From: an uncultured Thermomicrobiales bacterium
GTDB taxonomy: Bacteria; Chloroflexota; Chloroflexia; Thermomicrobiales; UBA6265
DNA: 5,546 nt
NCBI GenBank assembly: GCA_902806375.1
Contig: CADCWK010000191.1
Coordinates: 1-5,546 of the forward strand
Direction: 5' to 3'
Position 1 is the stretch's first letter; each line of letters opens with the position of its first letter. The position numbers were made by a program, and so were the translations under genes. The notes under the pieces are model-generated. The model was not told where the DNA came from. It saw nothing but the letters and a program-made list of their open reading frames with translations, and searched no databases. Below are positions 1 to 5,283 of the stretch, piece after piece.

Positions 1-693
1 GAAGGTGAAGATACTGACCGCCGCCAACCCGGGTACGGAGAGTGGCAGGATGATGTGGAGGAAGGCGCCGATGCGGGTGTCGCCATCGACCATCGCCTGC
101 TCCTCGAGATCCGGCGGGACACTCTTGAAGAAGTTGGTCAGCATCCAGGTCGCGACCGGCAGCGCGAACGTCATGTAGATGATGACCAGCCCATGCAGCG
201 AGTTCCCGAGGTCGACCCGCGCCACGATGATTGCAAGGGGAATGAAGAGCAATGAACTCGGCATGAGGTAGCCGAACAGGATCAGGCGGCCGAGGAAGCC
301 CCGGAATCTGTACCGGAACCGGACCTGGCTGTAGGCAGCCAGTGACGCGATCGTGAGGGCGACCACCGTGACGCTCGTCGCGACGATGGCGCTGTTCCGG
401 ATCGCGGTCAGGAAACCGCGTTCGACGATCAGCTCACGGTAGTTCTCGAGGGTCACCGTCTGCGGCCACAGGGCCGGGACGCGGTTGATCTCCCGCGGCG
501 TCTTGAACGACATCGAGACCATCCAGTAGATCGGGAACAGGACGATCAGCGCCATCAGGACGATCAGCAGGTACATCCCGATCGTCGACAGCGCCCCGGA
601 ACGGCGCCAGCGGGCTCGCTGCACGTAGGTCGCGGGAACGTCAGCCGTGGACCGCGACGGGACCGGTCCGGCGGGATGGACGTCAGTTGCCAT
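1..693 (-). CDS. ABC sugar transporter permease, MalG/UgpE/AraQ type (3' end cut by window)
   Basis: Inner-membrane channel subunit of a carbohydrate ABC importer, expected to pair with the permease at 751-1698. The first 231 residues are visible; family members are about 270-300, so the last membrane segments lie beyond the left edge. After a polar N-terminus of about 35 residues, hydrophobic segments lie near residues 38-58, 100-120, 136-158 and 168-187. The MalG-type start 'FPIYWMVSMSFKTP' is at 53-66. The cytoplasmic loop that docks to the ATPase is at 197-218, reading LEEQAMVDGD...IILP, so it has EQA where EAA is usual. The chosen ATG (691-693) has a GGGAGGAGG ribosome site 7 bases upstream. 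An in-frame ATG at 738 would add 15 residues but has no ribosome site. The gene lies 57 bases after the upstream permease, same strand, so probably the same operon. Family assignment is firm; the substrate is not visible. Confidence 0.93.
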   Translation of the reverse strand, partial: MATDVHPAGPVPSRSTADVPATYVQRARWRRSGALSTIGMYLLIVLMALIVLFPIYWMVSMSFKTPREINRVPALWPQTVTLENYRELIVERGFLTAIRNSAIVATSVTVVALTIASLAAYSQVRFRYRFRGFLGRLILFGYLMPSSLLFIPLAIIVARVDLGNSLHGLVIIYMTFALPVATWMLTNFFKSVPPDLEEQAMVDGDTRIGAFLHIILPLSVPGLAAVSIFTF

Positions 694-700
694 GTCCACT

Positions 701-709
701 CCTCCTCCC
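701..709 (-). promoter_or_regulatory. Ribosome binding site for the MalG-type permease
   Basis: On the minus strand the sequence reads GGGAGGAGG, ending 7 bases before the ATG at 693. It fixes the start at 693 rather than at the in-frame ATG at 738, which has no comparable purine-rich site. The strength of the site suggests efficient independent initiation on a polycistronic message. Confidence 0.75.
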
Positions 710-750
710 GGCGTCTGATCCAGGCTCCCACGAGTCATGTCGACTGGCAC

Positions 751-1698
751 TCATTCGTCGTCCTCGATCAGCCGGGTGGTGACGATCACCATCAGCAGGA
801 GCGCCGGCAGGATCGCGACCGAGACGGCGGCCGCCTCGCCGAGTCGCTGGTTCTGGAGGCCGAAGTATGAGAGCACCGGCAGGATCATCGTGGCGTCGGA
901 CGGGCCACCCTGCGTCAGGATCCAGATGTTCTCGAAGGAGTTGGCCGTCCAGATCGACGACATCAGGACGACGATGAAGATCGAGTTCCGGATGCTGGGT
1001 AGCGTCACGTCCAGGAAGCGCCGGATCCGGCTGGCACCGTCGAGCTTGGCCGCCTCGTAGAGGTCGCCGGGGATGCCCTGCAGGGCGGCTAGCAGGACGA
1101 TGAACCAGAACGGGAATCCGCGCCAGATCGTCGCGACGATGACGGACGGCAGGGCCAGCGCCCGCTCGCCCAGCCAGTCGATGTAGCCGGTCCGGGCGAT
1201 TCCGACCCACTCGAAGAACGGCATCAACCCGGCCTCGGTGATCAGCAGGTTGAGCCCGCCGCCGAGCGGCTGGAATAGCACCCGCCAGGTCAGAAAGACG
1301 ACGAACGCCGGCATCGCCCAGGGCAGCAGCAGGACGGCCCGGAAGAAGCCGCGCCCGCGGAGCTGCTCGTTGACGATAAGCGCCAGGCCGAGTCCCAGGA
1401 CGAGCTTGGCGAGCCCGGTTACGATAACGAGCGTCAGCGTGTTCGTGACGGCGCGGGTGAAGCTGGACCAGTCGATGAGGTAGCGGAAGTTGCGCAGTCC
1501 CACCCATTCGCCCGGCAGCCCGACGACGCGGTCAGTGAACGCGATCCAGACCGCGAAGCCGAGTGGGTATGCGATCAGAGCGAACAGGGTCAGGATCACC
1601 GGGGCGATCAGGAGATAGCCCCAGAGCGCGTTACGCCGGGCGAAGGTCATTAACGGGCGAGACGGGACCGGGGGCCGGGCTGTTCCGATGGCGGCCAT
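751..1698 (-). CDS. ABC sugar transporter permease, MalF/UgpA/LacF type
   Basis: Membrane channel subunit of a CUT1-type carbohydrate importer, 315 residues, a normal length for the family. Six hydrophobic segments are visible: about 25-50, 82-108, 118-141, 183-207, 238-262 and 288-310. The ATPase-docking EAA loop at 215-236 is canonical, with EAAKLDGAS followed by LP at 233-234. Family landmarks include 'LLLPWAMP' at 123-130 and 'ENIWILTQGGP' at 256-266. The start at 1698 is preceded by a modest AGGAA site 4-5 bases away. A second in-frame ATG (codon 17, at 1650) sits right before the hydrophobic region 'TFARRNALWGYLL' but has no ribosome site, so 1698 is preferred with some doubt. The gene lies 98 bases downstream of the binding-protein gene and 57 bases upstream of the partner permease, the standard order for such operons. 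Confidence 0.95.
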   Translation of the reverse strand: MAAIGTARPPVPSRPLMTFARRNALWGYLLIAPVILTLFALIAYPLGFAVWIAFTDRVVGLPGEWVGLRNFRYLIDWSSFTRAVTNTLTLVIVTGLAKLVLGLGLALIVNEQLRGRGFFRAVLLLPWAMPAFVVFLTWRVLFQPLGGGLNLLITEAGLMPFFEWVGIARTGYIDWLGERALALPSVIVATIWRGFPFWFIVLLAALQGIPGDLYEAAKLDGASRIRRFLDVTLPSIRNSIFIVVLMSSIWTANSFENIWILTQGGPSDATMILPVLSYFGLQNQRLGEAAAVSVAILPALLLMVIVTTRLIEDDE

Positions 1699-1796
1699 GG
1701 GATTCCTGACTACCCGGCAGGCGGTGGCCGGCGGGTGGCCGAAGACATGCCCGAATCACCGGACCATCAACGACCGTGCCCGTCAGCCACCGGCGG

Positions 1797-3131
1797 TCAG
1801 ACGTACTTGGCGTAGATCGCCTCGATCTCGGTCTGCGCCTGGGCCATCGTGTCGTCGATCGACATCCCGTCGACGACCATGCGCTGGAGCATCCGCGGGA
1901 TCGCGAAGGTCGTACTGGTCTCGGCGTAGGCGCCGTTGAACTGGTCCGGCGCGGCCGGGGCCGTTCCGTTCTCGACCAGCCCGAGCAGGGCACCGTGGAC
2001 CTCGGTCGAGAAGATCGCGAAGCCGCGCTCGCCTTGCAGCACCGGACCGTAGATCGCCGAGTTGTAGTACTGCTCGGAGTAGGCTGGCATGGCCAGGTAC
2101 TCGCAGAGCGCCCGGGCGGCGTCCGGCTGCGAAGAGGTCGTCGGGATCGAGCGGATGTTCGGGTTGAGCGGCGAGATCTTGCCCATCGGTCCGTCCGGCA
2201 GAGGCGAGTAGCCGGTCGCCTCCTCGAGCTCCGGGTCCGAGTCCAGCAGGCCGATGTGGACGCTGCCCGTGTTCATGATGAAGACGGCCTGACCGGCCTG
2301 GTAGGCGGCGTTGTCGCCGGCGCCGTCCCAGGTCGTGTTGCTCGGGGAGAACAGGCCGTCGGTCGCGCAGGCCTGGACCCATTCAAGGAACGTCCGGGTC
2401 TCGGGCGAGTTGATCATGACCGTCGTCCCGGCGTCGTCGGCGATCCGGCCGCCGTAGGATTGCATGATCGAGATCATTACGTTGCCGTCGCCGACGTTGG
2501 AGAGCGAAAAACCGAGGCCGAAGGTGGCTGGCGGCTGCTGGGCGGCGCGGGCCTGGTCCGCGACCTCCTGCCAGGTCGCCGGGGCGGTCGTCAGCCCGGC
2601 CTCCTCGAGGAGATCCATCCGGCGGAACAGGATGTTGCCGGACGCGCCGAAGGGTATGCCGACCCGGCTGCCTCCGAACCGCTCCGGTGCCGTCGCGTTG
2701 GCCACCGACTCGAACCAGCCCCCGTGGGCCGCGCCGATCGTCTCGTAGAGGTCGTCGACCGCGACGAGTTGCCCGCTGGACGAGAGTTGGAGAGCGAGGT
2801 CCAGCCCGAGGTCGAGCGCGTCGGGCATCGTCCCGGCCTCGACGGCAGCGCTGACCCGCTGGACCGTCTCGTTCTGGTTGATCATGACGACGTCGGGCTC
2901 GAAGCCGTTGCTCCGGCACCACTCCTCGATGGTGGACTGCAGCACGCTGTTGGCGGCGTCGGAGAAGATCAGCCCGCCCCAGTAGGTGAAGGTACCGCCG
3001 GTCTGGATGACAGCTGGCGCCTTCCGTGCCGCTACCATCCCCGCGATTCCGCCGGCCCCGGCGAGCGCTCCCGCCCCGGCGACGGCCCCACGAATCACGC
3101 TTCGACGCGTTATGTCACTTCGTCGCACCAT
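1797..3131 (-). CDS. ABC sugar transporter substrate-binding protein with Tat signal
   Basis: Extracytoplasmic receptor of the importer, 444 residues, typical of family 1 carbohydrate-binding proteins (COG1653 UgpB-like). The N-terminus has a twin-arginine motif (TRRSVIR, residues 8-14) followed by a Gly/Ala-rich hydrophobic stretch to about residue 33, so export as a folded protein by the Tat route is predicted. There is no lipobox cysteine, so it is either released after cleavage (perhaps near APA, 38-40) or tethered by the uncleaved helix. Family features include 'AAVEAGTMPDAL' at 95-106, an 'LV.VDDLYE' segment at 122-130, 'GIPFGASGNILFRRMDLLEEAGL' around 158-180, 'WQEV' at 187-190, and the C-terminal 'VVDGMS...AQAQTEIEAIY' at 419-440. 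The start at 3131 is set by an AGGGGAG ribosome site 7 bases upstream and by the signal peptide; the frame is open further upstream to 3290, but that extension has no support. It is the first gene of the transporter operon. Whether the ligand is a monosaccharide, oligosaccharide or uronate cannot be read from the sequence. Confidence 0.95.
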   Translation of the reverse strand: MVRRSDITRRSVIRGAVAGAGALAGAGGIAGMVAARKAPAVIQTGGTFTYWGGLIFSDAANSVLQSTIEEWCRSNGFEPDVVMINQNETVQRVSAAVEAGTMPDALDLGLDLALQLSSSGQLVAVDDLYETIGAAHGGWFESVANATAPERFGGSRVGIPFGASGNILFRRMDLLEEAGLTTAPATWQEVADQARAAQQPPATFGLGFSLSNVGDGNVMISIMQSYGGRIADDAGTTVMINSPETRTFLEWVQACATDGLFSPSNTTWDGAGDNAAYQAGQAVFIMNTGSVHIGLLDSDPELEEATGYSPLPDGPMGKISPLNPNIRSIPTTSSQPDAARALCEYLAMPAYSEQYYNSAIYGPVLQGERGFAIFSTEVHGALLGLVENGTAPAAPDQFNGAYAETSTTFAIPRMLQRMVVDGMSIDDTMAQAQTEIEAIYAKYV

Positions 3132-3138
3132 CGTCGTG

Positions 3139-3145
3139 CTCCCCT
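3139..3145 (-). promoter_or_regulatory. Ribosome binding site for the substrate-binding protein
   Basis: On the minus strand the sequence is AGGGGAG, 7 bases before the ATG at 3131. Together with the Tat signal right after that ATG it decides the start. It lies 5 bases downstream of a small GC-rich inverted repeat (3151-3170). Confidence 0.7.
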
Positions 3146-3150
3146 GCTGT

Positions 3151-3170
3151 GTCCGGACATCGGCCCGGAC
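3151..3170 (-). repeat. Small GC-rich hairpin in the transporter leader
   Basis: Arms GTCCGG (3165-3170, read on the minus strand) and CCGGAC (3151-3156) pair perfectly with an 8-base loop. The downstream arm is also part of a perfect 10-bp DNA palindrome, TGTCCGGACA, at 3150-3159. In the predicted message the stem would end 5 bases before the ribosome site. It could modulate translation or mRNA stability, or the palindrome could bind a protein. It could also be chance in GC-rich DNA. Confidence 0.35.
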
Positions 3171-3213
3171 TGTCTCGCCGCTGGCTGCTTCGCCTCGCGG
3201 ACCGCGCTCCCGC

Positions 3214-3242
3214 AGCCTACGTCGCGTGACGGGTACCGTCAA
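3214..3242 (-). promoter_or_regulatory. Predicted sigma70-like promoter of the transporter operon
   Basis: On the minus strand a -35 box TTGACG (3237-3242, five of six consensus bases) is followed after exactly 17 bases by TAGGCT (3214-3219), which keeps the key T, A and final T of TATAAT. Transcription would start near 3207, giving a leader of about 76 bases before the ATG at 3131. The -35 box is overlapped by a 15-bp dyad, and a second dyad lies just upstream, which supports this being the regulated promoter. This is a prediction by eye. Confidence 0.5.
3227..3241. promoter_or_regulatory. 15-bp dyad overlapping the -35 box, candidate operator
   Basis: TGACGG-GTA-CCGTCA is a perfect 6-bp inverted repeat with a 3-base centre. 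It covers most of the -35 hexamer of the predicted transporter promoter and part of its spacer. A protein bound here would compete with RNA polymerase, so repression is the natural reading. Size and symmetry suit LacI-, GntR- or IclR-like dimers, all common at sugar loci, but no regulator gene is in the window and the family cannot be assigned. Confidence 0.45.
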
Positions 3243-3244
3243 TA

Positions 3245-3264
3245 TCCACCACCATGGTGATGGA
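3245..3264. promoter_or_regulatory. 20-bp near-perfect dyad, candidate operator or activator site
   Basis: The arms TCCAcCACCA and TGGTGaTGGA match at nine of ten positions, with a perfect CACCATGGTG core and no spacer. It begins three bases upstream of the -35 box of the predicted transporter promoter, a position suited to an activator or to a second repressor site. It also lies about 20 bases upstream of the candidate plus-strand promoter, so one protein here could act on both directions. Its sequence differs from the adjacent 15-bp dyad, which suggests a different protein or a degenerate site. Confidence 0.45.
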
Positions 3265-3277
3265 ACGCACATGGAAC
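3260..3277 (+). repeat. Pair of ATGGAAC direct repeats spaced by one helical turn
   Basis: ATGGAAC occurs at 3260-3266 and again at 3271-3277, start to start 11 bp apart, so both copies face the same side of the helix. The first copy overlaps the right arm of the 20-bp dyad. Such phased direct repeats can be half-sites for a tandem-binding regulator. With only two copies of seven bases, chance is possible. Confidence 0.3.
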
Positions 3278-3283
3278 CGGGGA

Positions 3284-3313
3284 TCAACACGTTCTATCCC
3301 GTCGCGCTACGAT
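3284..3313 (+). promoter_or_regulatory. Weak promoter candidate for the UxuA-like gene
   Basis: TCAACA (3284-3289) and TACGAT (3308-3313), separated by 18 bases, each match four of six sigma70 consensus bases. The start of transcription would be near 3320, about 50 bases before the ATG at 3371. It is the best plus-strand pair I can find between the dyads and the gene, but the match is modest. Confidence 0.25.
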
Positions 3314-3356
3314 GCCATGGCTCGTCGTCTCGACTCGATCTGCCCGCTCTACCTAC

Positions 3357-3363
3357 GGAGGAG
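3357..3363 (+). promoter_or_regulatory. Ribosome binding site for the UxuA-like gene
   Basis: GGAGGAG lies 7 bases before the ATG at 3371, a near-ideal arrangement. It supports 3371 over the upstream in-frame codon at 3254, and over the internal ATG at 3431, which is preceded by pyrimidine-rich sequence. Confidence 0.75.
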
Positions 3364-3370
3364 CCGTTCG

Positions 3371-4441
3371 ATGACCGCTCAGACTCTCGCCCGCTCTGGT
3401 CTCGGATCGATTGCGCCTGCCTCCTCCCGGATGCGGGTGGGCCTGGGACAGACCAGCCAGTTGACCGACGAATTCCTGACCTTTGCCCGGCAGCTCGGCG
3501 TGACGGGAGTCCAGGTCAACACGCCACGAATCCCCGGTGAGGAGCGCTGGGAATGGGACGACATCGCGGCGCTGGCCGATCTGGCCACCGCCCATGGCTG
3601 CGTCCTCGAAGCGATCGAGAACGTACCGATCCGCTTCTACATGGACGCCATGATGGGCGGACCGCGCCGGGATGAGCAGATCGCAAACTACCAGCACATC
3701 ATCCAGGGCGTTGGCCGGGCCGGAGTGCCTGTTCTCGGTTTCCACTGGATGCCCAATTCGGTCTGGCGGACCGACCGGGCCGGCGCCGGGCGCGGCGGTG
3801 CCCACTGCACCGCCTTCGACATGGCGCTGGTCGATGGTGCCACGACCGAAGCGGTCCAGGACTTCAAACCTCGACTGCCGGGAATGCCGGTCTCGCAAGA
3901 GAAGATCCTGATCGACCATGACCAGCTCTGGGAGAACTTCGACCAGTTCGTGGCGGAGGTCCTGCCCGTTGCCGAGGAGAGCGGTGTCCGCCTGGCCCTC
4001 CATCCGGACGACCCGCCGATCCCGATGCTGGGCGGCGTGGCGCGGATCTTCAGCACGGTCGACGACTTCAAGCGAGCCGATGCCCTCACTGACAGCCCCG
4101 CCTTCGCACTAGATCTCTGCCTCGGCTGCTGCTCGGAGATGGCGGGCGGCGCGGCCAACGTCGAGGCGATGATCCGCCACTTCGGGCCGAAGGGACGGAT
4201 CGCTTACGTCCACTTCCGGGACGTGCAGGGAACCGTCCCGGCGTTTCAGGAATGTTTCATCGGCGAGGGCAACTTCGACGCGCTGGCGACTTTGAAGCTG
4301 CTACGCGACGTCGGTTTCGACGGCTTCCTCATCGACGACCACGTCCCCCGCCTGATCGACGACACACCATACTGCCACCGGGGCCGGGCCCACGCCGTCG
4401 GCTACCTGCAGGGGATGCTGACCGCGATCGACGCCGGCTGA
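3371..4441 (+). CDS. Mannonate dehydratase (UxuA) family TIM-barrel protein
   Basis: Predicted cytoplasmic metal-dependent sugar-acid dehydratase, 356 residues, somewhat shorter than E. coli UxuA (about 394). UxuA converts D-mannonate to 2-keto-3-deoxygluconate in hexuronate breakdown. Family motifs seen are ENVP (83-86, like UxuA ESVP), IANYQ (104-108), PVAEESGVRLALHPDDPP (199-216), LDLCLG (247-252), GRIAYVHFRDV (275-285) and IDDH (321-324). Likely metal ligands by comparison with known mannonate dehydratases are H211, C250, H281 and D323. The C-terminal region reads GRAHAVGYLQG where UxuA has a GYSAIGRLKG-like segment, so the tyrosine there is missing and the substrate may differ. The ATG at 3371 has a strong ribosome site, but homology seems to begin near M21 (ATG at 3431, MRVGLGQ), leaving a 20-residue N-terminal extension of unknown use. 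The gene is divergent from the transporter operon and lies 34 bases upstream of the EEP gene. Family firm; exact reaction inferred. Confidence 0.85.
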   Translation: MTAQTLARSGLGSIAPASSRMRVGLGQTSQLTDEFLTFARQLGVTGVQVNTPRIPGEERWEWDDIAALADLATAHGCVLEAIENVPIRFYMDAMMGGPRRDEQIANYQHIIQGVGRAGVPVLGFHWMPNSVWRTDRAGAGRGGAHCTAFDMALVDGATTEAVQDFKPRLPGMPVSQEKILIDHDQLWENFDQFVAEVLPVAEESGVRLALHPDDPPIPMLGGVARIFSTVDDFKRADALTDSPAFALDLCLGCCSEMAGGAANVEAMIRHFGPKGRIAYVHFRDVQGTVPAFQECFIGEGNFDALATLKLLRDVGFDGFLIDDHVPRLIDDTPYCHRGRAHAVGYLQGMLTAIDAG

Positions 4442-4464
4442 TGAGAGACCCGGCCGATGGTCGA

Positions 4465-4472
4465 AGGAGGGG
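4465..4472 (+). promoter_or_regulatory. Ribosome binding site deciding a GTG start
   Basis: AGGAGGGG lies just upstream of the GTG at 4476, about 3-5 bases away depending on the pairing register. It lies inside the 34-base gap after the UxuA-like stop codon and gives the downstream gene its own efficient initiation, so the GTG at 4476 is credible despite being a non-ATG start. Confidence 0.7.
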
Positions 4473-4475
4473 CGT

Positions 4476-5258
4476 GTGCGCATCGGCGTCTGGAACCTGA
4501 AACTCGCCCCGGTGCCGGGACGAGCGCGCGGCGAGCGGATGCTCGAGCTGATGCGAGAGTGGGATGCCGACCTGTGGCTGCTGACCGAAATCGATGCCGC
4601 GTGGTCGTTACCCGGTTACACGGCCGTCACGTCAGGACCGCGGAGCGGCGCACCGCCCCAGAAACGCTGGGCGGGAATCATGTGCCGGGACGACGTCTTG
4701 CTCACCCAACTGGCCAGATCCGACTCGACGCCCGCCGACGAGGGGCTCTGCATGGCCCGGCTGGTCGCCCGTGACGGCAACTCCCCGCCGCTACTCGTCG
4801 CCTGCTCAGTCCTGCCGTGGGCGACGACCGCGTCAGCCTGGCCATCGCTCCATGCCACCGATGGGCCAGACGGGTATCAGAATCGGTTTCGCTACGTGAC
4901 CGCGGTTCACCTGGAGCGGATCCGGAGGGAGCGACAGGACGAGGATGTACTCGTCTGGGGAGGAGACTTCAACCAGTCCCTGACCGGGCGTGTACTCGGA
5001 ACGAGATCGGGCCGGGAAGTTCTTAGCTCTGCCTTCGAGGACCTCGGTGTGGTGCCCCTCACGGCCGAGGCGCCCCACCTCGGGGCCATGGCGTGCTCGA
5101 TTGACCATGTCACCGTCTCGCTGCGCTGGGCGGCGTCATCAGCGGTGACGGTGGTCACGCGGACCGACGACGCCCGCCAGGACAGTGACCATGCCCTGTA
5201 TCTCGTCGATGTCGTGCTGACGGGCAGTGGATCGCAGGAGGGGGCCGCCGGAGCGTGA
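4476..5258 (+). CDS. Endonuclease/exonuclease/phosphatase (EEP) superfamily protein
   Basis: Predicted Mg2+-dependent phosphoesterase of the EEP fold (the DNase I, exonuclease III and inositol-phosphatase superfamily), 260 residues, no signal peptide, probably cytoplasmic. The superfamily's catalytic set is largely present: N7 in 'MRIGVWN', E38 in 'LLTEID', D164 and N166 in 'GGDFNQ', D210-H211 in 'SIDHV' and D238-H239 in 'SDHALYLVDV'. In place of the usual GTH-type strand it reads 'ACSVLPW' (109-115). The GTG start at 4476 is supported by a strong ribosome site and puts the motif-bearing first strand at the N-terminus. The substrate cannot be told from sequence: nucleic acid, a phosphosugar or a phospholipid headgroup are all possible. 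The close 34-base spacing suggests co-transcription with the UxuA-like gene, although EEP proteins are not standard members of uronate pathways. Confidence 0.85.
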   Translation: MRIGVWNLKLAPVPGRARGERMLELMREWDADLWLLTEIDAAWSLPGYTAVTSGPRSGAPPQKRWAGIMCRDDVLLTQLARSDSTPADEGLCMARLVARDGNSPPLLVACSVLPWATTASAWPSLHATDGPDGYQNRFRYVTAVHLERIRRERQDEDVLVWGGDFNQSLTGRVLGTRSGREVLSSAFEDLGVVPLTAEAPHLGAMACSIDHVTVSLRWAASSAVTVVTRTDDARQDSDHALYLVDVVLTGSGSQEGAAGA

Positions 5259-5260
5259 AC

Positions 5261-5278
5261 GTCCCCGACCTCTCGGAC
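5261..5278. terminator. Weak hairpin in the convergent gap
   Basis: In the 25-base gap between the stop codons of two converging genes, CCGA and TCGG pair around a CCTC loop, with an outer GT/AC pair beyond a two-base bulge. There is no run of T on either side, so it is not a standard intrinsic terminator. I list it as the only structure in the gap. Confidence 0.15.
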
Positions 5279-5283
5279 ACCCA

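Noticed and set aside
683..1507. A 274-codon minus-strand frame overlapping the MalF-type permease
   Set aside because: Its composition is Arg/Pro/Ala-rich with no membrane segments; it is an out-of-frame shadow of the permease at 751-1698.
1699..1796. Possible terminator or processing hairpin between the binding-protein and permease genes
   Set aside because: There are GC-rich repeats (GGTGGCC twice, 11 bases apart), but only short 4-bp local stems or a 7-bp pairing with a loop of about 60 bases, and no T run. Not distinguishable from GC-rich background.
2383..2922. A 179-codon minus-strand frame inside the binding-protein gene
   Set aside because: It is an Arg-rich out-of-frame reading of the same DNA with no recognisable motif.
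1776..3260. A 494-codon open frame on the plus strand opposite the binding-protein gene
   Set aside because: Its translation is very rich in Arg, Gly, Val and Asp with no domain, and it mirrors a well-supported gene on the other strand. Long antisense frames are expected in GC-rich coding DNA.
3314..3321. GCCATGGC palindrome in the leader of the UxuA-like gene
   Set aside because: It is only 8 bp with no extension of symmetry, so chance is a sufficient explanation, although it shares the CCATGG core of the 20-bp dyad.
3254..3370. 39-residue N-terminal extension of the UxuA-like protein from an upstream in-frame start
   Set aside because: It would start inside the 20-bp dyad, has no ribosome site and no homology-like sequence; the ATG at 3371 has a near-ideal ribosome site.
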